Part shown: one piece after another, positions 18,720 to 28,004 of the stretch | How the letters are laid out: each line of letters opens with the position of its first letter | Position numbering within the stretch: the stretch's first letter is position 1 | From: Solitalea canadensis DSM 3403 | GTDB taxonomy: Bacteria; Bacteroidota; Bacteroidia; Sphingobacteriales; Sphingobacteriaceae | DNA length: 64,000 bases | NCBI RefSeq assembly: GCF_000242635.2 | Contig: NC_017770.1 | Span: forward strand, 3,050,669 to 3,114,668 | Direction of reading: 5' to 3' | Translations under genes and position numbers: made by a program | The notes under the pieces: model-generated | Told to the model about the DNA's origin: nothing | What the model saw: only the letters and a program-made list of their open reading frames with translations | The model's database searches: none

Positions 18720-19172
18720 CTAAAATTTCCTCGCTCTACCCAACTCCACTTTCGCGTCGCGCTCTTTTATACTATCTCGTTTATCGAATTCTTTCTTACC
18801 CTGAGCCAAACCAATTTCTATTTTGGCAAATCCACGTTCACTGATAAACATATATAAAGGTATTATGGTTAAACCTTTTTCCTTTGTGCGTTGTAACAGT
18901 TTTTTAAGCTCTTTTTTTTGCAATAGCAAAGCTCGATCTCTTTTTGACTCATGATTATAAAATGAACCATGAGAGTATTCTGCAATGTGCATGTTTCTAA
19001 CATACAATTGTCCGTCAATAAACGCACAAAATGCATCACTAATATTTACTTTACTTTCACGGACAGATTTTATTTCTGTTCCTAACAATTTTATCCCTGC
19101 TGTATACTTATCAAGGATATGGTATTCAAAATAGGCTTTCTTGTTCTTTATATTTACGTTATTACCCGACAT
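18720..19172 (-). CDS. smpB: SsrA-binding protein (trans-translation)
   Basis: A 150-aa protein that binds tmRNA and delivers it to stalled ribosomes. Typical segments are NKKAYFEYHILDKYTAGIKLLGTEIKS, VNISDAFCAF, and HDRK-like RDRALLL with a conserved basic C-terminal tail (ERDAKVELGRARKF). The ATG at 19172 is preferred over a TTG two codons upstream. tmRNA itself was not found in the window. Its 3' end meets element A. Confidence 0.96.
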   Translation of the reverse strand: MSGNNVNIKNKKAYFEYHILDKYTAGIKLLGTEIKSVRESKVNISDAFCAFIDGQLYVRNMHIAEYSHGSFYNHESKRDRALLLQKKELKKLLQRTKEKGLTIIPLYMFISERGFAKIEIGLAQGKKEFDKRDSIKERDAKVELGRARKF

Positions 19173-19227
19173 ATTCAAAAAATGTTAGAACAAAGTATTT
19201 TGTTTAGATTAATATAAATACTCTTGT

Positions 19228-21117
19228 TCACTGATTATCTTTCACAATTAATACCGGCACTTTTACTTTGTGCCTTACGGTATCTACAGTTGCCCCAAAG
19301 ATAACATCTTTTAACGCTTTATGTCCATGTGCACCCATCACTAAAAAATCAATTTCACTATTATTTACAATTTTAGCGATTGCCTTTGCCGGATTACCAT
19401 ATCCAATCTTCCCTTCTACCTTGTACCCCATCTTTTTGATTTCACTCACATACTTGTCAATATTTCGTTCATCACTACGCGTTTCAAAATCATTGATTGA
19501 TTGTCCCAAATATTGGGCTCCTGCACTCTCTACAATGTGTATAAGTGTGTAATCAGCATCCTTTCCCCCTTGAACTAACGCATTTCTGATAGTGTGGCGA
19601 TCCATCGCTGAAAAATCAATCGTGATAGCAATATTTTTATATTCGATAAAATCTGGTGAATCAATAGATAATGCAGTTCCATGAGGCACAAAATCATCTT
19701 TAGGACTTTTCCTTCTGATAAACGGAACAACTATTACATACAAAAGCAGGCAACCTGTTAAGATGGTTACCGGAAGAACAAGAATGTAAATATAAATTAC
19801 ATTGTCTCCTGCTGATACTAACCAGCCTGTTATTTCTTCGTACACCAGTTTCACGTTTAATGAAATGATTAAAGTAGCACTTATCCACGCCAGCACCTTT
19901 ACCCAATTTTTAATGGCAAAACCATTCATCTGAGATTTATCACTGCAGAAATGGATTAATGGGATGATGGCAAATCCTAACTGCAGACTTAACACCACCT
20001 GACTTAAAACCAGAAGTTCTCCAAGTTTATCCTCCCCAAACCAAATAATTGTTATCATGGCTGGAGCTATTGCAATGATACGAGTGATCAAACGACGCAG
20101 CCACGGACGAATACGTAAATTTAAATAACCTTCCATTACAATTTGTCCGGCCAACGTTCCAGTTATAGTTGAACTTTGTCCAGATGCAATCAAGGCAACG
20201 GCAAATAATGCAGGAGCTAACGATCCAAATATAGAGGTAAGCAATTCATGAGCATCTTCAATATCTGCAATCTCAAAGTATCCGTTATTATGAAAAGCTG
20301 CTGCGGCCAGGATCAAAATTGAAGCATTAACCAAAAATGCAAGATTCAGCGCAATTGTGGTGTCAAAGAAATTGAATTTCAACGCTTCTTTAAGACTCCT
20401 TTGTTCATTTTCTATTTTCCTTGTTTGTACCAACGATGAATGAAGGTACAGATTATGAGGCATTACCGTTGCACCAATAATACCGATAGCAATGTATAAA
20501 GCTTCGCCACCTAAAATAGAAGGTTTAAAACCTCTAGCAATTTCCTTTACATCCGGCTGCGCAATAAACACGTCGACTAAAAATGCCATTCCAATAATAA
20601 AGACCATCGAAACAATAAACACTTCCATTGTTCGAATGCCTTTATTCATGAGGAACAGAATGATCAACGTATCCAATACCGTAATAGATACACCCCATAT
20701 TAATGGCAAGCCAAACAGCAATTTTAACCCAATGGCCATACCGATAACTTCGGCTAAATCACAGGCAGCAATCGCTATTTCGGCTAATATGTATAATGGA
20801 ATATTAATAAAGCTTGGGTAAGTTTTACGAGATGCCTGGGCAAGATCCAATCCACGTACAATTCCTAAACGGGCACTTAAACTTTGAAGTAACAAAGCCA
20901 TTAAATTCGACATCAATAACACCCATATTAACTGATAGCCGAACTTACTTCCTCCTGCAATATCTGTAGCCCAGTTCCCGGGGTCCATATAACCAACGCT
21001 TACCAAATAAGCCGGGCCAATAAATGCCATAAACCGTTTCCATGGACTCTTTGATACTGGAATACTTACGCTTGAATGAACTTCGGCTAACGAACCGGAA
21101 CTGTGTGCCTGTGACAT
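19228..21117 (-). CDS. mntH: NRAMP-family Mn2+/Fe2+ transporter with C-terminal UspA domain
   Basis: A 629-aa protein. Residues ~28-465 form an NRAMP proton-coupled divalent metal transporter with the metal-site motifs DPGN (45-48) and MPHN (219-222), and GQSST at 313-317 in the transporter signature loop. Residues ~492-627 are a cytoplasmic universal stress protein domain with the nucleotide-binding pattern GAHG-9x-GA near the C-terminus. The preceding mntR-like repressor ends 4 bp upstream, so the two form an operon. NRAMP-Usp fusions occur in Bacteroidota; the Usp domain may sense nucleotide or stress state and gate transport, which is inference. Manganese is favoured over iron because of the neighbour. 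Confidence 0.92.
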   Translation of the reverse strand: MSQAHSSGSLAEVHSSVSIPVSKSPWKRFMAFIGPAYLVSVGYMDPGNWATDIAGGSKFGYQLIWVLLMSNLMALLLQSLSARLGIVRGLDLAQASRKTYPSFINIPLYILAEIAIAACDLAEVIGMAIGLKLLFGLPLIWGVSITVLDTLIILFLMNKGIRTMEVFIVSMVFIIGMAFLVDVFIAQPDVKEIARGFKPSILGGEALYIAIGIIGATVMPHNLYLHSSLVQTRKIENEQRSLKEALKFNFFDTTIALNLAFLVNASILILAAAAFHNNGYFEIADIEDAHELLTSIFGSLAPALFAVALIASGQSSTITGTLAGQIVMEGYLNLRIRPWLRRLITRIIAIAPAMITIIWFGEDKLGELLVLSQVVLSLQLGFAIIPLIHFCSDKSQMNGFAIKNWVKVLAWISATLIISLNVKLVYEEITGWLVSAGDNVIYIYILVLPVTILTGCLLLYVIVVPFIRRKSPKDDFVPHGTALSIDSPDFIEYKNIAITIDFSAMDRHTIRNALVQGGKDADYTLIHIVESAGAQYLGQSINDFETRSDERNIDKYVSEIKKMGYKVEGKIGYGNPAKAIAKIVNNSEIDFLVMGAHGHKALKDVIFGATVDTVRHKVKVPVLIVKDNQ

Positions 21118-21121
21118 AATT

Positions 21122-21778
21122 TTATTTTGCTACCAGAATATTATTTGCTACTTCCTTACTTAGAAAAAGCGTTCTACCATCGGCTGTTGAAACAATAACC
21201 GATTGATCGTATTCATTTTTTTCTTTGATTGTGATGGATGCGCCTAATCCGAGTTGTTGTTTTTCGAGGTATTGTAGGAAGGTATTGGTGTGGTCAGAAA
21301 CACCGGCTATTTTTCCGGAATCTCCTTCATCAAGTTTTAACAGCTTATGAAAATTGGTTATGGAAAACACCCCATTTTTAGTAGGAATTGGGTCGCCATG
21401 GGGATCATATTTAGGAAAACCCAGGTATTCATCCAATCTATTTATCAATTTATCGGAATTAATATGTTCAAGTTCTTCCGCAATATCATGAACCTCGTCC
21501 CATTTAAAATTAAGCTTATTCACTAAAAAACACTCCCATAACCGGTGTTTTCTAATAATTTGAACGGCTATCTCCTCACCCTTTTTGGTAAGGCTGACTC
21601 CTTGGTAGCGTTCGTAATTTATTAATTTCTTATCCGCTAGTTTTTTTAACATATCTGTTACCGAAGCTGCCTTAGTATTCATCACTTCTGCAATTGCATT
21701 TGTGGTTACATTCCCTACAATGTGCTCGGTAAGCTTATAAATGGCTTTTAGATAGTTTTCTTCTGTAAATGAGTTCAT
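21122..21778 (-). CDS. mntR: DtxR/MntR-family metal-dependent transcriptional repressor
   Basis: A 218-aa repressor with an N-terminal winged helix (NYLKAIYKL, then VTDMLKKLADKKLINYERYQGVSLTKKG), the metal-binding dimerisation domain containing RKHRLWECFL, EVHDIAEELEH and a DPHGDPIP loop, and a C-terminal FeoA-like SH3 domain (about residues 150-218). It is 4 bp upstream of mntH on the same strand and its own promoter carries a dyad (21808-21823), so autoregulated, manganese-dependent repression of the pair is likely. Confidence 0.93.
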   Translation of the reverse strand: MNSFTEENYLKAIYKLTEHIVGNVTTNAIAEVMNTKAASVTDMLKKLADKKLINYERYQGVSLTKKGEEIAVQIIRKHRLWECFLVNKLNFKWDEVHDIAEELEHINSDKLINRLDEYLGFPKYDPHGDPIPTKNGVFSITNFHKLLKLDEGDSGKIAGVSDHTNTFLQYLEKQQLGLGASITIKEKNEYDQSVIVSTADGRTLFLSKEVANNILVAK

Positions 21779-21791
21779 AATTAAAGTCTGT

Positions 21792-21823
21792 CAAATCTAA
21801 TATTTTTTTTAGACTAACCTAAA
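21792..21823 (-). promoter_or_regulatory. mntR promoter with overlapping repressor dyad
   Basis: On the minus strand a -7 box TAGATTTG lies at 21799-21792, only about 14 bp before the mntR ATG. A 16-bp imperfect dyad (21808-21823, TTTAG..TA..CTAAA, 12 of 16 symmetric) spans the -20 to -37 region and contains GACTAACCTAA, which equals the right half of the DtxR/IdeR consensus. A metal-bound repressor there would block transcription of mntR-mntH. Confidence 0.5.
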
Positions 21824-21897
21824 TTTTCCAAATTTTTTTTCGGCAGAATATTGTTTGGTGGCAAATAAATTTGCTACTTTGTAGGAAATATAAAACA

Positions 21898-22374
21898 ATG
21901 AACGGACATCATCTCGATAAGATAGACCTACACATTATCAAATTACTACAAAAAGACGGACGAATTACCAATTTGCAATTATCCAATGAGATAGGCCTTT
22001 CTCCCGCTCCCACTCTTGAGCGTGTTCGTAAGCTTGAAAATCAGGGATACATTAAAAGTTACCATGCTTCAGTTGATGAAGAGTCGTTAGGTTTTGGCGT
22101 AAAATGCTTTATTCAGATTACTATTAACCTAAATATTCCTGATGCCAGAAATAAATTCATTCAAAAAATCAATGCGATTGAGGATGTAGTAGAGTGTCAT
22201 CACGTAACCGGTTCGTCAGACTTTGTTGTAAAGCTGGTTGCTAAAGACATGAAGGGTTACGAACGTATTATTTTGGAGAAACTAAGTAAAATTGAAGAAA
22301 TTGGTCATCAAAGCTCAATGATGATTTTATCAAGCACCATTAAGCCTTCGTTGCCTATTGTTCTTGAGAAGTAA
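21898..22374 (+). CDS. Lrp/AsnC family transcriptional regulator
   Basis: A 158-aa feast/famine regulator: an N-terminal helix-turn-helix (LDKIDLHIIKLLQKDGRITN, then LSNEIGLSPAPTLERVRKLENQGYI) and a C-terminal RAM/AsnC effector domain (residues ~75-150, with CHHVTGSSDFVVKLVAKD). The ATG at 21898 is used; an in-frame TTG 27 nt upstream gives a tail with no family match. It is divergent from mntR-mntH, and its 3' end overlaps convergent ung by 20 bp. The regulated genes cannot be deduced. Confidence 0.9.
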   Translation: MNGHHLDKIDLHIIKLLQKDGRITNLQLSNEIGLSPAPTLERVRKLENQGYIKSYHASVDEESLGFGVKCFIQITINLNIPDARNKFIQKINAIEDVVECHHVTGSSDFVVKLVAKDMKGYERIILEKLSKIEEIGHQSSMMILSSTIKPSLPIVLEK

Positions 22375-23041
22375 TTTGCCAATCTATGGGAGCTAAACCT
22401 TCTTTGGTTAGGATCTCATTTGTTTTTGAAAAATGTCTGCAGCCTAAAAATCCATTATATGCCGAAAACGGTGATGGATGGGCTGCAGTCAAAATAAAAT
22501 GCTTGTTTGCATCTATTAAAGCTGTTTTAGCTTTTGCATAATTCCCCCAAAGGATAAACACCAATCCTTTTTTCTTTTCAGATAACTTACGGATAACTGT
22601 ATCTGTAAATTGCTCCCATCCTTTATTTTGATGCGAACCTGCTTGACTTGCCCTTACTGTAAGTGTTGCATTTAATAACAATACTCCTCTTTTGGCCCAT
22701 TCTGTAAGTGTTCCATGATTGGGCGCCTGAATATTAAGATCTGCATCTAATTCTTTATAAATATTCTTTAATGAAGGTGGAACTGCTACTCCCTTTTGTA
22801 CCGAAAAACATAGACCATGTGCCTGACCTGCTCCATGGTAAGGATCCTGGCCTAAAATAACTACTTTCACCTCATCGAACGGGGTATAAGTAAAGGCATT
22901 AAATATATCGGAGTTACTAGGATAGATTACAGCTCCATTGCTTTTCTCTTCTTGTAGGAAAGCCTTAAGCTTAACCATGTAATCTTTTTCAAATTCATCT
23001 TTCAATACAGCAAGCCATGAGGGCTCAAGCGAAACTGACAT
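22355..23041 (-). CDS. ung: Uracil-DNA glycosylase (family 1)
   Basis: A 228-aa base-excision repair enzyme removing uracil from DNA. The water-activating GQDPYHG motif has Asp66, the uracil-binding FSV segment follows (GLCFSVQKG), and the minor-groove loop HPSPFSAYNGFLGCRHF with its catalytic His is near the C-terminus. Length matches E. coli Ung (229 aa). The 3' end overlaps the lrp-like gene by 20 bp. Confidence 0.97.
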   Translation of the reverse strand: MSVSLEPSWLAVLKDEFEKDYMVKLKAFLQEEKSNGAVIYPSNSDIFNAFTYTPFDEVKVVILGQDPYHGAGQAHGLCFSVQKGVAVPPSLKNIYKELDADLNIQAPNHGTLTEWAKRGVLLLNATLTVRASQAGSHQNKGWEQFTDTVIRKLSEKKKGLVFILWGNYAKAKTALIDANKHFILTAAHPSPFSAYNGFLGCRHFSKTNEILTKEGLAPIDWQITSQEQ

Positions 23042-23222
23042 ATAAAAAATTGTTATTTGACGCCAAGATAGTAGTTTTGGCCAAAAATTAATAGCAAAAA
23101 AAGGATATCTGCTTTGTCAAGCGTTTTTTATTGCAACTATTCCAACCATTTTTACGTATTAAGTATTGAAAAACAACCGAAGGTCATTTTTCACTTACTG
23201 ACAATTAAAAACCGAATCTTTC

Positions 23223-23663
23223 ATGAAAAAACTAAGCACATTATTCATAATTCTTTTAGGAGTTTTCAGCATTGTGACATCCTGTAAGGATAATGATGAT
23301 CCGCAACCATCATTAGATGGTAAATGGTCATTGGTAAAAGCAGATGTAAAAGTTACTGATGGAAATGGAAACGTTGTTAATTCCTTTAATATTCCTATTT
23401 CGCAATTTGCTGAAAAAGATAAACTAGAGTTAGAATTTAACAATGGAAAAATCATTTCGCAGGTTGATGCAAATGGAAATGCTGTTGTTTCTTCGGTAAA
23501 TTACCGTGTTGACAATAACACCCTGTTAGTAAAAGCTAATGATGCCAGTCCGGAAGAGCTCTTTGCCATTTATTCATTATTTAGCAAAGAACTTACACTT
23601 ACATTTGTTGAAATAAACGATGATGGCAAAATTGAGACTAAGCTTGTCTACAATCGTAAATAA
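23223..23663 (+). CDS. Small lipocalin-like lipoprotein
   Basis: A 146-aa lipoprotein with signal sequence and lipobox VTSC (Cys21) followed by acidic residues. The body begins LDGKWSLVKADVKV and then alternates short beta strands, like the lipocalin-like domains common in Bacteroidota surface lipoproteins. It stands alone between ung (divergent) and lysS (convergent), ending at a strong bidirectional terminator. Function unknown. Confidence 0.7.
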   Translation: MKKLSTLFIILLGVFSIVTSCKDNDDPQPSLDGKWSLVKADVKVTDGNGNVVNSFNIPISQFAEKDKLELEFNNGKIISQVDANGNAVVSSVNYRVDNNTLLVKANDASPEELFAIYSLFSKELTLTFVEINDDGKIETKLVYNRK

Positions 23664-23681
23664 AACATAAGCTCATAAAAG

Positions 23682-23727
23682 AAAAGCGTCCCTTCTTAGG
23701 TTCAACCAAGAAGGGACGCTTTTTTTA
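23682..23727. terminator. Strong bidirectional terminator between lipocalin-like gene and lysS
   Basis: A perfect 16-bp stem (23682-23697 with 23708-23723) around a 10-nt loop, with A-run on one side and T-run on the other. It serves two convergent genes. Confidence 0.9.
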
Positions 23728-23740
23728 TTCTAAGTTTGAT

Positions 23741-25453
23741 CTATTCAAACCAAACTTTTACTTCTTCTAATGACGGATTTTTAAGTTCGAGCTTCATTTT
23801 CTTTTTCATTCCGCCCATATCATTAAATACTTTATTCGGATTTGCCGCTTTTAACTCTTCTACTGTATTGAATCCCATTTTACGAATTACCTGAACCCAA
23901 TCAATAGGAATTCCAATAGCAACAAAATCTTCGTCAGTGCTTGCTGTTTGCTTTTTCTCAGGGCGCATTTGGGGGAAAAACAATACTTCCTGGATGGTGC
24001 TCTGATTGGTCATCAACATCACCAAACGGTCAATACCGATTCCTAAACCAGCAGTTGGAGGCATACCGTACTCTAATGAGCGTAAGAAATCCTCATCCAT
24101 TGCCATTGCCTCATCATCACCGCGTGCTGCTAATTTTAACTGCTCCTCAAAACGCTCACGTTGATCAATTGCATCATTCAACTCTGAGTAAGCATTAGCG
24201 ATTTCTTTTCCGTTTACGAACAATTCAAAACGCTCTACAAGTCCTTCTTCGCTACGGTGCTTTTTAGCCAACGGAGTCATTTCAATTGGATAATCCGTAA
24301 TGAAAGTAGGTTGAATAAGGTTATGCTCTACTTTTTCACCAAAGATCGCATCAACCAATTTCCCTTTACCCATTGTTTCATCCACTTCAATACTCAATTG
24401 TTTACATACATCACGTAATTGAGTTTCGTCCATTTTTGAAACATTTATACCGGTGTATTTCTCAATTGAGTCATACATACTCAAACGTTCATAAGGACCC
24501 TTGAAGCTAATATCATTACCCCAGGCATGTACTGTAGTGGTACCATGAATAGCCAAGGCTGTTTTTTCAATAACTTCTTCGGTCATGGTCATCATCCATT
24601 TGTAATCTTTGTAAGCTACATAGATCTCCATAGATGTGAACTCGGGATTATGAGTGCGGTCCATTCCTTCATTACGGAACATTTTACCGAACTCATAAAC
24701 ACCATCAAAACCTGCAACGATCAAACGTTTTAAGTATAACTCGTTAGCAATACGCAGAAATAATGGCATATCAAGCGTATTGTGGTGTGTATTAAACGGA
24801 CGAGCCGCTGCACCACCGTGTATTGCCTGTAAAATAGGCGTTTCAACCTCTAACCAGCCATGCGAATCAAAATACTGACGCATTGTGCTGATTATCCTTG
24901 AACGGGTAATGAATATATTCTTGAACTCTGGATTTACCGTTAAGTCAACATAACGCTGACGGTAACGCAATTCAGGATCAGTAAAACCGTCAAAAACATG
25001 TCCTTCTTCATCACGCTTAACGATTGGAAGAGGTTTTAATGACTTACTAAGAACAGTTAAAGAACTAACGTGAACAGAAATCTCGCCAGTCTTAGTTAAA
25101 AATGCATAACCCTTAATTCCCACAAAATCACCAATATCCAGAATCTTCTTAAATACTGTGTTATAAAGCGTTTTATCTTCACCCGGTGCAATCTCATCAC
25201 GAGCAATATACACTTGTATACGTCCGGTTGAATCCTGAATTTCGGCAAAAGAAGCACTACCCATAATGCGCTTGCTCATAATACGGCCAGCTAATGACAC
25301 GTTAGCAAACTCAGTACTTCCTTCTTTGAAATTATCTTTAATTTGTTTGGCGTGGGCATTAACTTCGAATAATTCAGCCGGATATGGATTGATGCCTAAC
25401 TGGCGTAACTCTTTCAACCCTTCACGTCGTTGAATTTCCTGTTCGTTTAGCAT
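23741..25453 (-). CDS. lysS: Lysyl-tRNA synthetase (class II)
   Basis: A 570-aa class II synthetase. The anticodon-binding OB domain occupies about residues 55-145; motif 1 and 2 regions include RYRQRYVDL, the lysine pocket segment GGAAARPF and [14 protein letters not shown], and motif 3 is [12 protein letters not shown]. After motif 3 there is an extra C-terminal tail of about 70 residues (from [11 protein letters not shown] onward) not found in E. coli LysRS but usual in Bacteroidota. A -7 box at 25489-25496 gives a leader of about 30 nt. Confidence 0.97.
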   Translation of the reverse strand: MLNEQEIQRREGLKELRQLGINPYPAELFEVNAHAKQIKDNFKEGSTEFANVSLAGRIMSKRIMGSASFAEIQDSTGRIQVYIARDEIAPGEDKTLYNTVFKKILDIGDFVGIKGYAFLTKTGEISVHVSSLTVLSKSLKPLPIVKRDEEGHVFDGFTDPELRYRQRYVDLTVNPEFKNIFITRSRIISTMRQYFDSHGWLEVETPILQAIHGGAAARPFNTHHNTLDMPLFLRIANELYLKRLIVAGFDGVYEFGKMFRNEGMDRTHNPEFTSMEIYVAYKDYKWMMTMTEEVIEKTALAIHGTTTVHAWGNDISFKGPYERLSMYDSIEKYTGINVSKMDETQLRDVCKQLSIEVDETMGKGKLVDAIFGEKVEHNLIQPTFITDYPIEMTPLAKKHRSEEGLVERFELFVNGKEIANAYSELNDAIDQRERFEEQLKLAARGDDEAMAMDEDFLRSLEYGMPPTAGLGIGIDRLVMLMTNQSTIQEVLFFPQMRPEKKQTASTDEDFVAIGIPIDWVQVIRKMGFNTVEELKAANPNKVFNDMGGMKKKMKLELKNPSLEEVKVWFE

Positions 25454-25488
25454 GTTTAAAATCTATCTATTTCTTAAAAAATGGAGTG

Positions 25489-25496
25489 CAAATATA
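25489..25496 (-). promoter_or_regulatory. -7 promoter box of lysS (TATATTTG on minus)
   Basis: The plus-strand CAAATATA is TATATTTG on the minus strand, an exact TAnnTTTG box 36 bp from the lysS start codon. No -33 TTTG at correct spacing. Confidence 0.5.
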
Positions 25497-25563
25497 GGAA
25501 TTTGAACATTAAGACTGTGAATATGTAGAAAATCAATATTTTTAGGACTTGACCGCTAATCTA

Positions 25564-27555
25564 ATGATCATTAAAAAATTACTTTACCTTTCACTGGCAT
25601 TGATAAGTTATGCCGCAAAAGCGCAGGAGTACAGTGTTACTTCGCCTAATCAAAAACTTAAACTCGCAATTACTGCGAGCAAAAACTTAAGTTACAGAGT
25701 TGATTTTAATAACAAAACTATTATTCAACCATCAGTCCTCGAATTGCAACTTGTTAATGGAAAAACATTTGGTCATTCAGCGGTAACTAAGAAAACTGCA
25801 AAATCAGTAAACAACGAAATCAAGCCACTCTATGGAACTAGCTCTTCTTACAAAAACAACTATAATGAGTTGATTATTGATTTTAAAGGTGGTTATTCAC
25901 TTGCCCTTCGAGCCAATAATGAAGGCGTTGCATACCGGTTTATTGCCTCCTTAAAAGATTCGATTACCATCAAAAATGAACATTTCGAACTAAATTTAGA
26001 CAAAGATTATAGTTTCACGACATTAGGAAGAAACAAGGATTATCATGGTTATGAAACTGTTTATCAAACTAAAACCATCTCCAAACTCGATTCTTTTTAT
26101 GCTTGCTTGCCAAGTGTAATAAATGTAGACAATAACATTAAGGTGGTGGTTTCAGAAACTAATTTATACAGTTATCCGGGCATGTACCTGATAAAGAACA
26201 ATGCAAAAGCCAATTCTTTAATAGCAAAGTTCCCCCAATACCCTTTGGAAACAAAACCAGGAGGTTATAGTAATTTTAATCTCCATGTAAAGAAAACTGC
26301 AGATTACATAGCTCATACTGCTGGTACACGAACTTTTCCATGGAGAGTAATTTCGATCACCGATGATGAAAAATCATTATTAAACAATCCGATTGTTTAC
26401 TTATTGGCAGATGAAAGTGCTAAAGATGATTATAGTTGGGTAAAGCCTGGTAAAGTGGCTTGGGATTGGTGGAATGCAAATACCTTGCAGGGCGTTGACT
26501 TTAAATCGGGAGTTAATACAGAGACGTATAAATACTTCATTGATTTTGCAGCAAAAAACGGGATTGAGTATGTAAACCTTGACGAAGGTTGGTCTGATCA
26601 GTTTAATTTATTCAAACTTTCAGATAAAATAAACATGCCTGAAATTATAGCGTACGCCCGCCAGAAAAACGTAAAATTGATTTTGTGGATGGTTTGGTAT
26701 ACGTTGGACAGGCAGCTTCCTGAAGCGTTGGATCAATTCCAAAAATGGAACATTGCCGGTATAAAAGTTGATTTTATGGACCGGGACGATCAACCTGTCA
26801 TGGAGTTTTATGAACGTGTTGCCCGTGAAGCGGCCAAACGTAAATTATTGGTTAATTTTCACGGAGCCTGCAAACCAACCGGATTGGAGCGAAAATACCC
26901 GAATGTGATTAATTACGAAGCGGTTTATGGTTTAGAACAAAGCAAATGGGACACCGTAAAACCTAACCATGACACTCATTTGCCTTTTCTTCGGAATTTT
27001 GCGGGGCCAATGGATTATACGCCTGGAGCAACCAGAAATGCTTCAATTGAGAATTTCCGTCCTGTTTACCAACGACCAATGAGCATGGGCACTCGCTGTC
27101 ACGAATTGGCTAAATTTGTTTGCTTCTACGCTCCTTTGCAAATGCTTGCAGATTCACCTACTGATTATGAGAAAGAAACTGACATGTTGAATTTTCTATC
27201 TCAGGTTCCGACTGTTTGGGATGAAACCATACCTTTAGAAGGAAAATTGGGTGAGTATCTTGCTGTTGCCCGCAGAAAAGGCAATACCTGGTACATTGCA
27301 GCTTTAACAAACGAAAAAAGCAAAGAGTTTGATCTTTCTTTACCTTTTCTAAAAGGCAATCAATACACCATCACCTATTTTGAAGATGGAATAAATGCAG
27401 ATAGAGTCGGTACCGATTATAAAAAGAAAACTGAAGTAATGACCATCAACCAAGCAACAGTATCTGACACCAACTTACCTTCTGCAAACAAGACTTTACA
27501 TGTAAAAATGCAGCCTGGTGGTGGTTTTGTGGCTGTTTTAAAAAATGAAAATTAA
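25564..27555 (+). CDS. Glycoside hydrolase family 97 (retaining type, alpha-galactosidase-like)
   Basis: A 663-aa secreted glycosidase with signal peptide (AKA-QEY, about residue 20), an N-terminal beta-super-sandwich and a (beta/alpha)8 barrel (about residues 270-560) plus a C-terminal sandwich. In the barrel, IKVDFMDRDDQ has Asp403 where retaining GH97 enzymes such as BtGH97b place their nucleophile, and NYEAVYG has Glu452 as the likely acid/base; SusB-type inverting members lack this Asp. A retaining alpha-galactosidase is therefore more likely than an alpha-glucosidase, but substrate is unproven. The start is the ATG at 25564, not the TTG 15 nt upstream. A small Mpo1-like gene follows after 15 bp. 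Confidence 0.88.
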   Translation: MIIKKLLYLSLALISYAAKAQEYSVTSPNQKLKLAITASKNLSYRVDFNNKTIIQPSVLELQLVNGKTFGHSAVTKKTAKSVNNEIKPLYGTSSSYKNNYNELIIDFKGGYSLALRANNEGVAYRFIASLKDSITIKNEHFELNLDKDYSFTTLGRNKDYHGYETVYQTKTISKLDSFYACLPSVINVDNNIKVVVSETNLYSYPGMYLIKNNAKANSLIAKFPQYPLETKPGGYSNFNLHVKKTADYIAHTAGTRTFPWRVISITDDEKSLLNNPIVYLLADESAKDDYSWVKPGKVAWDWWNANTLQGVDFKSGVNTETYKYFIDFAAKNGIEYVNLDEGWSDQFNLFKLSDKINMPEIIAYARQKNVKLILWMVWYTLDRQLPEALDQFQKWNIAGIKVDFMDRDDQPVMEFYERVAREAAKRKLLVNFHGACKPTGLERKYPNVINYEAVYGLEQSKWDTVKPNHDTHLPFLRNFAGPMDYTPGATRNASIENFRPVYQRPMSMGTRCHELAKFVCFYAPLQMLADSPTDYEKETDMLNFLSQVPTVWDETIPLEGKLGEYLAVARRKGNTWYIAALTNEKSKEFDLSLPFLKGNQYTITYFEDGINADRVGTDYKKKTEVMTINQATVSDTNLPSANKTLHVKMQPGGGFVAVLKNEN

Positions 27556-27570
27556 CCCTTATATTAATAC

Positions 27571-27885
27571 ATGGCAACAGAAGAAAAAAAATATAAAACG
27601 TTCCAGGAGTTTTATCCTTTTTATCTTTCCGAACACCAAAATTCTACAAGTCGCAGATTACATTTTGTAGGAACAGGATTGGTATTTGTGATTTTACTGG
27701 CAGCTGTCTTATTCCATAAACCCATTTGGCTATTGTTAATACCAGTTGTTGGTTATGGATTTGCGTGGGTTGGTCATTTTTTCTTTGAAAAGAATAAACC
27801 AGCCACTTTTCAGTATCCACTTTACAGCCTAGCAAGCGACTTTAAACTATTTTTTGATATTCTGGGGGGAAAACAACGGTTGTGA
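27571..27885 (+). CDS. Mpo1-like / DUF962 family membrane protein
   Basis: A 104-aa protein with a short N-terminal soluble part (FQEFYPFYLSEHQN, then RRLHFVGT) and two hydrophobic segments, ending GHFFFEKNKPATFQYPLYSLASDF. These motifs match DUF962 proteins, related to yeast Mpo1, an Fe(II)-dependent dioxygenase of 2-hydroxy fatty acid alpha-oxidation; the conserved histidines are present. It follows GH97 by 15 bp, probably cotranscribed, with no obvious functional link. Confidence 0.85.
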   Translation: MATEEKKYKTFQEFYPFYLSEHQNSTSRRLHFVGTGLVFVILLAAVLFHKPIWLLLIPVVGYGFAWVGHFFFEKNKPATFQYPLYSLASDFKLFFDILGGKQRL

Positions 27886-28004
27886 GTCTCTTTAGTTCTG
27901 AGTCTCTTCTTTAATTTTGAGTCTTGAGTTCTGAGTTTAGCGTTTGAAATATTAGCCTTAATTCCATTAACGTTAGGCTTTACTCAAGACTCAAGACTAA
28001 AAAA
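27886..28004. repeat. Heptamer-phased inverted repeat (element B) between convergent genes
   Basis: The 119-bp gap holds TGAGTCT-type units, three in exact 7-nt register at about 27917-27939 (GAGTCTT, GAGTTCT, GAGTTTA), and the complementary ACTCAAG units at about 27982-27999. An 11-bp exact match pairs the arms (GAGTCTTGAGT with ACTCAAGACTC). A looser TGAGTCT/TTTAGTT stretch precedes the left arm. Same architecture as element A but a different unit sequence. Confidence 0.7.

Noticed and set aside
19173-19227. tmRNA gene next to smpB
   Set aside because: The gap is only 55 bp and shows no tRNA-like end; tmRNA must lie elsewhere.
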